Shown: positions 7,055-14,774, counted from the stretch's first letter. The stretch is 15,244 bases of DNA from Ruminococcus flavefaciens (GCA_002309635.1 DBXO01000009.1:1-15244), one strand, 5' to 3'. The notes: generated from the sequence alone by a model not told the origin. Numbers and translations are program-made.

Positions 7055-7076
7055 CTGCCCTAAAGGCAGATTTTTT
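7055..7076 (+). terminator. Orphan terminator-like hairpin
   Basis: CTGCC (7055-7059) and GGCAG (7065-7069) form a 5-bp stem followed by ATTTTTTAT. A near-palindrome around GTTCATATGAAC sits at about 7018-7030. No gene or clear promoter precedes it on + (6936-7054), so it may end a small RNA, stop stray transcription toward rtcB, or be a remnant. I see no protein-coding frame between 6936 and 7124. Confidence 0.5.
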
Positions 7077-7124
7077 ATCCTCTTCGGCGATTATTACAAT
7101 TTGATTACAGTTTTTCCACCCTTC

Positions 7125-7153
7125 TTGACTTTGCATCGGTTCAAGATTATAAT
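7125..7153 (+). promoter_or_regulatory. Sigma-A promoter of the rtcB leader/operon
   Basis: TTGACT (7125-7130), a 17-base spacer and TATAAT (7148-7153). Transcription would start near 7160, about 25 bases before the leader ORF. Confidence 0.88.
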
Positions 7154-7186
7154 GATTCCATATTCTACGAAAGGACGGTGAACACC

Positions 7187-7279
7187 ATGACAATGTTCAG
7201 AAACAGTTATCAGATGCCACAACTTTATATTATTATGAATAAGCATGGAGTTTGCCCGAAGTGTTCAGCCATGTGCTGA
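7187..7279 (+). CDS. 30-residue leader peptide with CPKCSAMC end
   Basis: ATG 7187 is preceded by AAGGACGG (7171-7178) and follows the rtcB promoter directly. It encodes 30 residues beginning MTMFRNSYQM and ending GVCPKCSAMC, with three Cys at 23, 26 and 30, the last just before TGA. The stop falls inside a small hairpin (TCAGC/GCTGA, 7265-7279), and a canonical terminator begins 25 bases further on. Start site, position and following terminator suggest a regulatory leader peptide for rtcB. The C-x2-C-x3-C end could bind a metal. I do not recognise the peptide; expression is unproven. Confidence 0.55.
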   Translation: MTMFRNSYQMPQLYIIMNKHGVCPKCSAMC

Positions 7280-7328
7280 GCTTTTGCGTATAAAGAGCAT
7301 TATGCACTCCTGCGGGAGTGCTTTTTTT
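7243..7328 (+). promoter_or_regulatory. Candidate transcription attenuator of rtcB
   Basis: Terminator: GCACTCC (7304-7310), 4-base loop, GGAGTGC (7315-7321), then seven T (7322-7328). It lies between the leader ORF and rtcB, so read-through is needed for rtcB expression. A segment within the leader ORF (7243-7255, GCATGGAGTTTGC) can pair with 7304-7313 over 10 bp with two small bulges, which would break the terminator. A ribosome translating to the stop at 7277 would cover that segment and allow termination. The terminator is seen directly; the antiterminator and its control by translation are inference. Confidence 0.6.
7304..7328 (+). terminator. Intrinsic terminator between leader ORF and rtcB
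   Basis: A perfect 7-bp stem with a TGCG loop and a run of seven T, ending 33 bases before the rtcB start codon. It is the best-formed terminator in the window and the basis for the attenuation proposal. Confidence 0.9.
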
Positions 7329-7361
7329 ATGCATTCGGGCAGACCCGGAAAGGAAACAGTT

Positions 7362-8567
7362 ATGATCGAATTAAAGGGGAAGTACAATTCCGCAAAGGTC
7401 TTCACCGAGGTCATAGAGCAGGACGCTATAACGCAGATAATCGCCTTTTGCAGCCAGCCGATGAGTACAGGTTCGCAGATACGCATAATGCCTGATGTTC
7501 ATGCGGGAGCAGGCTGCACCATAGGTACCACGATGACCATAGCCGACAAGGTGATCCCGAATCTTGTGGGAGTCGATATCGGCTGCGGCATGGAGACCGT
7601 AAGACTTAAGGAAAAGCATATCGAGCTTCAGAAGCTTGACAAACTCATCTACGAAAAGATACCCTCAGGCTTTGCGATTCGCGAAAAGCCCCACCGCTAC
7701 AGCGAAAAGCTCGACCTTGCAGAGCTGTACTGCGCAGAGCACATAGACCTCCTCCGCGCTGAAAAGAGTATAGGTACCCTCGGCGGCGGAAATCACTTCA
7801 TCGAAGCCGACAAGGGCGAGGACGGCAGCATATATATCGTTATCCACTCAGGCTCCCGTCACCTCGGAGTTGAGGTCGCAAAGTACTATCAGAACGAGGC
7901 GTACAGACGACTGAACAAGAGCTCCGACAAGGAGATGAACGAGCTTATCGCCCGCCTTAAGGCAGAGGGTAAGCAGAAGCAGATACAGTCCGAGCTGAAG
8001 AAGCTTGAAAACACAAAGACCACCGACGTTCCCAGACACCTTGCCTACTGCGAGGGAGAACTGTTTGAGCAGTATATCCACGATATGAAAATAGTGCAGC
8101 AGTTCGCCATGCTGAACCGTCAGGCGATGATGGACGAGATAATCAAGGGCATGCATGTACATGTCACAGAGCAGTTCACAACTATCCACAATTACATCGA
8201 TACAGAGACCATGATACTGCGTAAGGGAGCTGTATCGGCTGAGGCAGGCGAGAAGCTGCTCATACCGATAAATATGAGAGACGGAAGCCTTATATGCACA
8301 GGAAAGGGCAATACTGACTGGAACTGCTCCGCACCCCACGGTGCAGGCAGACTTATGTCACGTTCTCAGGCAAAGCAGAGCTTCACAGTATCGGAGTTCA
8401 AGAAGCAGATGGATGGTATCTATACCACCTCGGTAAATGCACAGACACTGGACGAGTGTCCCATGGCATACAAGTCAATGGAGGACATAGTTGACAATAT
8501 CGGCGATACCGTAGAGATAAACGAAGTCATCAGGCCCATATACAATTTTAAGGCAGGAGAGGAATAA
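7362..8567 (+). CDS. rtcB: RtcB-family RNA-splicing/repair ligase
   Basis: A 401-residue RtcB ligase, which joins 3'-phosphate or 2',3'-cyclic-phosphate RNA ends to 5'-OH ends using GTP and Mn2+. Visible motifs: MPDVHAGAGCTIG (43-55); GVDIGCGM with Asp72 and Cys75, metal ligands; GGGNHF with His145; HSGSRHLG with His162 and His167; TTIHNY with His276; GAVSAEAGEKLLIPINMRDG (289-308); and APHGAGRLMSR (324-334), where His326 should be the guanylated residue. All key residues are present. The length is at the short end of the family. I chose ATG 7362 because AAAGGA (7349-7354) precedes it by 7 bases; earlier in-frame starts run through the terminator stem. No RtcA or archease gene is in the window. 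A likely role is repair of tRNA or rRNA cut by ribonuclease toxins; native substrate is not known from sequence. Control is probably by the upstream attenuator. Confidence 0.95.
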   Translation: MIELKGKYNSAKVFTEVIEQDAITQIIAFCSQPMSTGSQIRIMPDVHAGAGCTIGTTMTIADKVIPNLVGVDIGCGMETVRLKEKHIELQKLDKLIYEKIPSGFAIREKPHRYSEKLDLAELYCAEHIDLLRAEKSIGTLGGGNHFIEADKGEDGSIYIVIHSGSRHLGVEVAKYYQNEAYRRLNKSSDKEMNELIARLKAEGKQKQIQSELKKLENTKTTDVPRHLAYCEGELFEQYIHDMKIVQQFAMLNRQAMMDEIIKGMHVHVTEQFTTIHNYIDTETMILRKGAVSAEAGEKLLIPINMRDGSLICTGKGNTDWNCSAPHGAGRLMSRSQAKQSFTVSEFKKQMDGIYTTSVNAQTLDECPMAYKSMEDIVDNIGDTVEINEVIRPIYNFKAGEE

Positions 8568-8632
8568 AACTGTAGGGTGACAGTGTCCCCCGCGTCCTGT
8601 CCGCCTCAATAATAATGTAAAAAGGAGCAAAA

Positions 8633-9085
8633 ATGGAAATACACCAACTGACATTCACTCACCAAAAATGGCAGACCGTTGCAGACTATGCCGAAAACTG
8701 TTCGTGGAGTGCCGGAAAGTACCTCGCAGAACTGATGCGAAGCAACTCATTCAAGGAATGGGAGCGCGTCTTTGCCGTCTTCGAGGGCGGCGGACCTGTG
8801 GGCTTCTGCACTCTCACCGAAAAGGACGAGCTCGACCCGAAATATCCCTATACACCGCTGATAGGCTTTGTTTTTGTGGACGAGGCTCACAGAGGCAGGA
8901 GGATATCGGAAAAGATGATGGGAAAAGTCCTTGAATACGCAAAAAGCACAGGCTTTGACAAGGTATACGTAATGAGCGGAGAAAGCGGACTGTACGAAAA
9001 GTACGGCTTCACGTATATGGGTGACTATGAGACCATATACGGAAATGCAGAGCAGCTGTTCGTGATATCAGCCGCAAGAGAGTGA
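8633..9085 (+). CDS. GNAT-family N-acetyltransferase
   Basis: A 150-residue GNAT acyltransferase that would transfer an acetyl group from acetyl-CoA to an amine on an unknown substrate. Residues 77-100 hold the acetyl-CoA-binding core: strand LIGFVFVDEAHRGRRIS followed by the helix EKMMGKVLEYAK. HRGRRIS stands in for the usual R/QxxGxG/A loop. The family's C-terminal motif is GLYEKYGFTYMGDY (119-132). ATG 8633 has AAAGGAG (8621-8627) 5 bases before it. It follows rtcB by 65 bases with no clear promoter or terminator between, so it is probably read from the rtcB promoter. A functional link with RNA repair is not established. Confidence 0.88.
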   Translation: MEIHQLTFTHQKWQTVADYAENCSWSAGKYLAELMRSNSFKEWERVFAVFEGGGPVGFCTLTEKDELDPKYPYTPLIGFVFVDEAHRGRRISEKMMGKVLEYAKSTGFDKVYVMSGESGLYEKYGFTYMGDYETIYGNAEQLFVISAARE

Positions 9086-9115
9086 AAAACATGCTGAAAA
9101 CAGGCAAAAAACGCC

Positions 9116-9144
9116 TTGACCTGAACATTTCATTATGATATAAT
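9116..9144 (+). promoter_or_regulatory. Sigma-A promoter of the BspA-repeat gene
   Basis: TTGACC (9116-9121), a 17-base spacer and TATAAT (9139-9144), with the start codon 29 bases further on. A weak AGGC/GCCT hairpin just upstream could be a leaky end for the GNAT gene. Confidence 0.88.
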
Positions 9145-9173
9145 ATATCCAGTATTATTTATGAGGTGCTTTT

Positions 9174-9791
9174 ATGAAAAAAGAATTGAAAAAGACATTA
9201 TTGTTTGTATTTGCTGCTGCACTTACAGCAGGAGCACTGAAATTCTGTTTTCACAGGAACGCAGGCGGAAAGTCGTACTATAATACGATCACTCACACGC
9301 TTTATCTTGACGGAAATATAAAGAAGAAATTTTATAAGTTAGAAGATTATACCAATTATTTCGATGAAGAACGGGAACCGTATATTGAATGTGAGATCCT
9401 TCCGCTTCCGTTTGGTGTCCGCCGGAGCAGTGTAAAACATATTATCGCAAAGGAGGGCACAGTACTTCCTGAGGATTGCAGTAGTTTGTTTAAAGAAATG
9501 AAAGGCTTGAAGTCTGCTGATCTCAAAAATGTAGATACATCAGAAGTGAAGAATATGGGATATATGTTCTATTGTTGTTTTTCACTTGAAGACCTTGATC
9601 TGAGCAGCTTTGATACGCGTAATGTTAAAGATATGAGCTATATGTTCTGTGGCTGTTCTTCACTTGACGACCTTGACCTGAGCAGCTTTGATACGCGTAA
9701 TGTTAAAGATATGGGAAAAATGTTCTATGGTTGTTCTTCGCTTGAAACGGTAAATACAGGTAAATACTGGGAAGGCAGAAAATTTAAATGA
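9174..9791 (+). CDS. Small exported protein with BspA-type (DUF285) leucine-rich repeats
   Basis: A 205-residue protein with an N-terminal Lys-rich start and hydrophobic stretch (8-24), which is a signal peptide or anchor. Cys25 follows ALKF, which is not a good lipobox. Residues 30-115 are unassigned. Residues 117-194 are three 26-residue repeats of the form LSSFDTRNVKDMSYMFCGCSSL, diagnostic of the BspA/DUF285 surface-protein repeat. Most DUF285 proteins carry many more repeats and a surface-anchoring part; this one has three and ends soon after (KYWEGRKFK). The role is probably at the cell surface; ligand unknown. ATG 9174 follows GAGGTG at 9163-9168. The next small gene begins 10 bases after the stop, in the same transcript. 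Confidence 0.82.
   Translation: MKKELKKTLLFVFAAALTAGALKFCFHRNAGGKSYYNTITHTLYLDGNIKKKFYKLEDYTNYFDEEREPYIECEILPLPFGVRRSSVKHIIAKEGTVLPEDCSSLFKEMKGLKSADLKNVDTSEVKNMGYMFYCCFSLEDLDLSSFDTRNVKDMSYMFCGCSSLDDLDLSSFDTRNVKDMGKMFYGCSSLETVNTGKYWEGRKFK
9522..9755 (+). repeat. Three tandem 78-bp repeats coding DUF285 units
   Basis: Units at 9522-9599, 9600-9677 and 9678-9755. The first 36 bases of units 2 and 3 are identical, while unit 1 has drifted, which points to a recent duplication of the last unit. Confidence 0.88.
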
Positions 9792-9801
9792 AGGAGATAA
9801 A

Positions 9802-9969
9802 ATGGATAAATTCGTATCATACGATAAAATGAGCAAGAAGGAGAAAAAGAAGATAGACTCCTCAAAGCGGGGAAGCTGGAACGGTGTGGACCCTGCCACA
9901 AAGGTAGTGGACACTGACAAAAGGCGCTACAGGCGCAAGCCCAGGCACCCCGACAGCTATGAAGAATAA
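9802..9969 (+). CDS. Small basic hypothetical protein, 55 residues
   Basis: ATG 9802 has AAGGAG (9791-9796) 5 bases upstream. The product starts MDKFVSYDKMSKKEKKKIDS, has a central KRGSWNGVDPATKVV, a strongly basic RRYRRKPRHP and an acidic DSYEE end. There is no signal peptide, membrane helix or cysteine, so it should be cytoplasmic and, from its charge, might bind nucleic acid. Similar short Lys/Arg-rich proteins with a KRG-x-W-x-GVxP core are, as I recall, common in Clostridia without known function. The SD, clean stop and terminator directly behind it support a real gene. It shares a transcript with the DUF285 gene. Confidence 0.75.
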   Translation: MDKFVSYDKMSKKEKKKIDSSKRGSWNGVDPATKVVDTDKRRYRRKPRHPDSYEE

Positions 9970-9976
9970 TTGTCAC

Positions 9977-10012
9977 AATGCACAGTCTCACGGCTGTGCA
10001 TTTGTTTATTTT
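9977..10012 (+). terminator. Intrinsic terminator before sbcDC
   Basis: AATGCACAG (9977-9985) pairs perfectly with CTGTGCATT (9994-10002), followed by TGTTTATTTT. It begins 7 bases after the small gene's stop. Confidence 0.9.
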
Positions 10013-10029
10013 CCCATGTGAAAACTTCG

Positions 10030-10058
10030 TTGACATTGCCCTGCAAACAGGATATAAT
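10030..10058 (+). promoter_or_regulatory. Perfect sigma-A promoter of sbcDC
   Basis: TTGACA (10030-10035), a 17-base spacer and TATAAT (10053-10058), all 12 consensus positions matched. The sbcD ATG lies 32 bases downstream. No LexA-type operator is apparent. Confidence 0.9.
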
Positions 10059-10090
10059 TTAAGTAACAGCAAGCGTCAAGGGGAGATTAT

Positions 10091-11227
10091 ATGAAATTTG
10101 TGCACTTATCAGACCTTCACCTCGGAAAGAGGCTGAACGAATTTTCACTTATAGAGGATCAGGAGTACATATTGGACAGGATATGCGGCGTTATTGCCGA
10201 AGAAAAGCCCGATTTTGCAATAATAGCAGGTGATATATACGACAAGCCGGTTCCCTCTGCGGAGGCGGTGCGTCTTTTTGACGATTTTCTCACAAGAGTA
10301 TCGGCCATGACGGAGCACGTTTTCGCAATAAGCGGCAACCATGATTCCGCTGAGCGTATCGCATTCGGCTGCCACATAATGGAAAAAAGCGGCATACATA
10401 TGTCTCCCGTATACAGCGGCAGCACCGTTCCCGTGGTACTCCGCGACGATTACGGGGAGCTCTGCGTGTATATGCTCCCGTTTATAAAGCCCCTTTCTGT
10501 GCGCAGATTCTTTCCCGACGCCGGGACAGAGAGCTATACCGACGCCGTAAACGCTGCAGTTGACGCAATGGACATAGATTTTACAAAGCGCAATATCATA
10601 ATCACCCATCAGTTCGTAACGGGAGCTCAGAAGAGCGACTCCGAGGAGATATCCGTCGGAGGCACCGACAATGTGGACAGCTCCGCCTTTGACGGCTTCG
10701 ACTACGTAGCTCTCGGACACATACACTCGCCGCAGAACGTAGGCAGCGAGCGCATACGCTACTGCGGAACGCCCCTGAAATATTCATTTTCCGAAGCAAA
10801 GCAGCAGAAATCTGTAACGGTAGTGGAGATACGTGAAAAGGGCAGCCTTGAGGTCCGTACTGTCCCCCTTAAGCCCCTTCGTGATATGCGGGAGCTCCGG
10901 GGCACTTTTGCGGAGATAAGCTCAGCAGCCTGCGTCGAAAGCGGCAATAGCGAGGACTACCTCCGTGTGATACTCACCGACGAGGAGGAGGTACCCGAGG
11001 CAATGGGCAAGCTTCGGGCAGTTTACCCCAATATTATGATAATAGAGTACGACAACCGCCGCACCCGCAGTGCCCATGACAGCATCGAAGCGGCAGAGGC
11101 GGAAAACAAGCTCCCTATTGAGCTTTTTGAGGAATTCTACAAATTCAGCAACGGCGGTGAGATGTCGCAGGACCAGCGTCAGCTCGTTCAGGCGTTCATC
11201 GAGAGGATATGGGAGGGAGAGGCATGA
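10091..11227 (+). CDS. sbcD: SbcD, nuclease subunit of the SbcCD (Mre11-Rad50-like) complex
   Basis: A 378-residue Mre11-type calcineurin-like phosphoesterase, the Mn2+-dependent nuclease that with SbcC cuts hairpins and processes DNA double-strand ends. All metal/catalytic motifs are present: SDLHLG with Asp8 and His10, AGDIYD with Asp48, SGNHDS with Asn83 and His84, ITHQ with His173, and LGHIHSP with His210 and His212. The C-terminal part (about 260-378) is the capping and SbcC-binding region, including PIELFEEFYKFSNGG (345-359). ATG 10091 follows GGGAG (10081-10085). Its stop overlaps the sbcC start (ATGA), the usual translational coupling of this pair. Confidence 0.97.
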   Translation: MKFVHLSDLHLGKRLNEFSLIEDQEYILDRICGVIAEEKPDFAIIAGDIYDKPVPSAEAVRLFDDFLTRVSAMTEHVFAISGNHDSAERIAFGCHIMEKSGIHMSPVYSGSTVPVVLRDDYGELCVYMLPFIKPLSVRRFFPDAGTESYTDAVNAAVDAMDIDFTKRNIIITHQFVTGAQKSDSEEISVGGTDNVDSSAFDGFDYVALGHIHSPQNVGSERIRYCGTPLKYSFSEAKQQKSVTVVEIREKGSLEVRTVPLKPLRDMRELRGTFAEISSAACVESGNSEDYLRVILTDEEEVPEAMGKLRAVYPNIMIIEYDNRRTRSAHDSIEAAEAENKLPIELFEEFYKFSNGGEMSQDQRQLVQAFIERIWEGEA

Positions 11228-14200
11228 GACCCATAAGACTTGAAATATCGGGCTTCGGGCCCTATTCGGGGCTTACAGTCCTCGACCTCGAAGCTCTGGG
11301 AGACAGGGGACTTTACCTTATAACAGGTGACACGGGTGCAGGCAAGACCACCATATTCGACGCCATAACCTACGCCCTCTACGGCAGTGCCAGCGGCATG
11401 AACCGCGATGATGACAGCATGCTACGCTCGAAATACGCCGCCCTTGACACTCCCACATATGTGGAGCTGGTATTCGACTACGCAGGCAAGCGTTACAAGA
11501 TAAACCGCAACCCTTCCTATGTTCGTCAGGCGAAGCGGGGAGGCGGAGTTGCCCAGCAGCCTGCTAATGTGGTATTTACCTATCCCGACGGAAAGGTACT
11601 TTCAGGAAAAAGGGAGGTACAGGAGGCGGTTGCCGGTATAATAGGACTGTCCGAAAAACAGTTCAAGCAGATAGCCATGATAGCTCAGGGCGATTTTATG
11701 AAGCTCATAACCGAGGACACCTCACAGCGCCGCGAGATACTGCGGCATATCTTCAGGACGAGGAACTATCAGACCTTACAGGAGGCTCTCAGGCAGGAGA
11801 GCAGCACCCTTAAGAGCCAGTGCGACAGGCGCCGCGAGGGTCTCAGGCAGTATGTCAGCGGCATTGCCTGCGGCGAGGAGGACGAGTTTGCGGAGGAGGT
11901 CGCTAAGCTTAAGGAGGAGCTCCCCCCCGTTGAGTTCATCACCGGTGTGATAAACAGGCTCATCACCCGAGACAAGGCGCAGACAGAGGTGTTCACCCGT
12001 GAGATGGAGGAAATGGACGGAAAGCTTGCGGAGGTCAACGGGCGTATCACCAGGGCACAGGAGAAGAACAAGCTCATTGCGGAGCATGAGCGCACCAGGC
12101 GTCAGCTCACAGACCTGAGAGAGCGGCAGAAGCTCATAGCCGAGAAGCTTGAAAAGGAAAGATCACGTCAGCCCGAGCTTGAAAGGCTGAGAGCGGAGAT
12201 TGCCGCCATTGAAGCCGAAATGCCTCAGTATTCCAGGGCTGCGGAGCAGGAAAGGCTCATGGCAGAGTTAAGAGAGTCCCTGTCAGATTTGAACGCAGGG
12301 CTCGAAAAGGGAGTAACCGAAAAGGAAAAGCATGAGAAGAAGCTTATTTCCATGAAAAAGGAGCTCACAGCTCTCAACGATACAGACGAAAGCACTTCGC
12401 AGCTGACAGCAGAGAGGGAGGGCCTTGTACGCAGAGCCTCCGAGCTTTACAATCTTGCCAGGCTCATAGGCGATTATGAAAGCGGCAGTATCGCTCTTAA
12501 GGAGAAGAATGATACATATAAGGAGCAGCAGGCGGAGCACGACAGTCTTGTGAAGAAATGCGAGACGCTTACGGGAGAGGTCTTTGCACTGAAAAAAAGG
12601 CGTACCGAGATAGAGGGCTGCGACGCCGAAAGGGAGAAGATACTGCGCAGCCGCGAGAATCTTGAAAAGCGGCTTGCGGAGCTGAAAAATCTTTCGGCTG
12701 ATATACATGAGCTTGAAAAGCGCAGGAGCGAGTATGATGAAGCGGCTGAACTTTACAGCGAAGCTGCTGAAAGAGTTACCAAGCTCTCACAGGAGTACGA
12801 GCAGAGCTACAGAGCCTTTCTCGACGACAGAGCGGGAGTTCTTGCTGAAACGTTGAAAGATGGCGAGCCCTGCCCGGTCTGCGGCTCCGTGGACCACCCC
12901 GCACCCGCCAAAAAGCAGGCAGGAGCCCCTACCGAGCAGGAGCTCGAAAGGCTGAAGGCTGAGCTTGAAAAAGCACGCCGAGCCGCGGAAAAGAACAGCT
13001 CCGAGGTCTCTGCATTAAAGGGAAGATACGGTGAGCTTGAAAAGTCGCTTGCTGTCCGTTTTGAGGAGCTTTTTAAATGCGGCACAGGCGACGGCCCTGA
13101 GCGCTGTGGATCAGAGCTTGAAAACTGCACGGTGCAGCTGAGCGGGCTTGCGAAAAAGCTCGCCGAAGCAGAAAAGCTCATAGATGAAAAGAACAGGCTA
13201 ACCCGCAGGATAGAAGCTGCCGAAAAGCAGGAGGCAGGCACAATGGCGGCAGTCTCCGATTCGGATAAGGTCCTTGCAGAGCTGAGAAGCAAGTGCGACA
13301 CTGCCGAGGGAATGCTTGAGCAGCTTCGCGCCGATGCGGAAAAGGGCATAGAAACTGCACTGGGCGAGTGCGCCTTTGAGAGCGCCCGCGACAGGATAAT
13401 ATCAGAGCGGCTTGCACTGAAAGCGCGAATGGCAGGCATTGAAGCCCGGCTTTCGGCGGAAAAGGAAAGAGCTCTGCGCAGGGACGAGCTTGCGGAGCTC
13501 ATACCCGTGTCAGAGAATGAGCTCAACGAGCTTACAGATAAACTGACAGAGCTTACCGTGAAAAAAGCCTCCATGAGCAGCCGCCTTTCGGAAATAGGAG
13601 TGCAGCTTATGGAGCTCCGCAGCAGTCTCAGGTTCGAGAACGGCGAGAATGCCGGGATTTTCACGGCGTCACTGCAAAAGCGATGTGCGGAGATAAGGAA
13701 TTCCTGCGAAGCGGCAGAGCGGGCGGCTGCCGAGAGTGAAAAGGCATGCTCGGAGATGTCGGGCAAGCTTGACCAGCTGACCCTGAATATCGACGATCTT
13801 TCGGACATAGACGGTGAAAAGGAAATGTCGGAGCGCTCGCAGCTCACGGCGGAAAAAACGCGGCTTTCGGCACAGCTCAGGCAGCTCCACACCCGCGTGA
13901 CCGTCAACATGACCTCTCTTGAGAACATAGTCGGCAGCTCCTCTGAGCTCATGGAGCTTGAATCACGTTATGCATGGGTGAAGAACCTTGCCGATACCGC
14001 CAACGGAAAGCTCTCGGAGCAGAGCAAGTTCATGCTTGAGACCTATATACAGACGGCATATTTCGACAGGATAATCCGCCGTGCGAATCAGCGCCTGCGG
14101 GTTATGACTGACGGGCAGTATACCCTGACAAGACGGACGGAGTATGAGGACAAAAAGACGCAGGTGGGACTTGAACTTGACGTCATAGACCATTACAACG

Positions 14201-14517
14201 GATCCGTAAGGAGCGTTAAGACACTTTCGGGCGGCGAGTCCTTCAAGGCTTCGCTTTCACTTGCACTGGGGCTTTCCGACGAGATACAGTGCTCGGCGGG
14301 AGGAATACAGCTCGACACCATGTTCGTGGACGAAGGCTTCGGCTCCCTTGACGAAAACTCCATAGAGCAGGCGATGCGGGCGCTTTCGGGACTGTCAGAA
14401 GGCAACCGCCTTGTGGGAATAATATCCCATGTGCAGGCGCTGAAACAGCGAATCGACAAGCAGATAGTTGTCACCAAAGACAAAAGCGGCGGAAGCCATG
14501 CGGAGATAATAGTGTAA
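11224..14517 (+). CDS. sbcC: SbcC, ATPase subunit of the SbcCD complex
   Basis: A 1097-residue Rad50-type SMC-like ATPase; ATP binding opens and closes the complex to control DNA access to SbcD. Walker A is GDTGAGKT (35-42). Two long coiled-coil arms, rich in Glu, Lys and Leu, run about 180-900, split by the zinc hook CPVC (Cys550, Cys553) that joins two molecules. The C-terminal head has the ABC signature LSGGES (1001-1006), Walker B MFVDEG with Asp1036 and Glu1037, D-loop SLDE (1041-1044) and switch His1069 in IISHV. Length fits the family. I chose ATG 11224 because GGAGG (11212-11216) stands 7 bases before it; an in-frame ATG at 11209 lies upstream of this SD. No canonical terminator follows directly. 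Confidence 0.97.
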   Translation: MRPIRLEISGFGPYSGLTVLDLEALGDRGLYLITGDTGAGKTTIFDAITYALYGSASGMNRDDDSMLRSKYAALDTPTYVELVFDYAGKRYKINRNPSYVRQAKRGGGVAQQPANVVFTYPDGKVLSGKREVQEAVAGIIGLSEKQFKQIAMIAQGDFMKLITEDTSQRREILRHIFRTRNYQTLQEALRQESSTLKSQCDRRREGLRQYVSGIACGEEDEFAEEVAKLKEELPPVEFITGVINRLITRDKAQTEVFTREMEEMDGKLAEVNGRITRAQEKNKLIAEHERTRRQLTDLRERQKLIAEKLEKERSRQPELERLRAEIAAIEAEMPQYSRAAEQERLMAELRESLSDLNAGLEKGVTEKEKHEKKLISMKKELTALNDTDESTSQLTAEREGLVRRASELYNLARLIGDYESGSIALKEKNDTYKEQQAEHDSLVKKCETLTGEVFALKKRRTEIEGCDAEREKILRSRENLEKRLAELKNLSADIHELEKRRSEYDEAAELYSEAAERVTKLSQEYEQSYRAFLDDRAGVLAETLKDGEPCPVCGSVDHPAPAKKQAGAPTEQELERLKAELEKARRAAEKNSSEVSALKGRYGELEKSLAVRFEELFKCGTGDGPERCGSELENCTVQLSGLAKKLAEAEKLIDEKNRLTRRIEAAEKQEAGTMAAVSDSDKVLAELRSKCDTAEGMLEQLRADAEKGIETALGECAFESARDRIISERLALKARMAGIEARLSAEKERALRRDELAELIPVSENELNELTDKLTELTVKKASMSSRLSEIGVQLMELRSSLRFENGENAGIFTASLQKRCAEIRNSCEAAERAAAESEKACSEMSGKLDQLTLNIDDLSDIDGEKEMSERSQLTAEKTRLSAQLRQLHTRVTVNMTSLENIVGSSSELMELESRYAWVKNLADTANGKLSEQSKFMLETYIQTAYFDRIIRRANQRLRVMTDGQYTLTRRTEYEDKKTQVGLELDVIDHYNGSVRSVKTLSGGESFKASLSLALGLSDEIQCSAGGIQLDTMFVDEGFGSLDENSIEQAMRALSGLSEGNRLVGIISHVQALKQRIDKQIVVTKDKSGGSHAEIIV

Positions 14518-14647
14518 AACTCCGCAACCTGAGAGTAATGCATATTTATAAGCGTATGTATATTATTGAGGAGGACCATTTACTCAGAAAGATTTTACCC
14601 GATAAGTACGCATACACTTATGTATGGGTACAACACTCAGAGCGTGG

Positions 14648-14734
14648 AGTTTCTCATTTGTGCATAATGTATAAAGCACCTTCAAAAAAACTGCTTTAAA
14701 GCCCTGTTTTTACACTGCAAATGAGGAGTAAACT
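14648..14734 (+). other. Possible structured RNA in the gap after sbcC
   Basis: The 14518-14873 gap has no convincing gene. An outer stem pairs AGTTT (14648-14652) and CTCATTTG (14653-14660) with CAAATGAG (14718-14725) and AAACT (14730-14734), leaving a 4-base bulge. Inside, TAAAGCA (14672-14678) pairs with TGCTTTA (14692-14698). A TTTTT run at 14707-14711 follows the inner stem by 8 bases, so it may be a weak sbcC terminator or the core of a small RNA. A separate AAAAATCAA/TTGATTTTT inverted repeat (14747-14755, 14775-14783) overlaps the next -35. Confidence 0.35.
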
Positions 14735-14774
14735 GTTATTTTTTACAAAAATCAAGTTCCACAGGTCGTGTTTG

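Noticed and set aside
7245..7361. Upstream in-frame extension of rtcB
   Set aside because: It would translate the terminator hairpin and T-run and lacks an SD; ATG 7362 has a good one and matches the family N-terminus.
12807..13952. 381-codon minus-strand frame opposite sbcC
   Set aside because: Ser-rich low-complexity translation, exactly antisense to the Glu/Lys coiled coil of SbcC; no SD or promoter.
14578..14667. 29-codon frame starting with ATT behind GGAGG
   Set aside because: ATT starts are rare, the SD spacing is only 3 bases, and the peptide has no recognisable feature.
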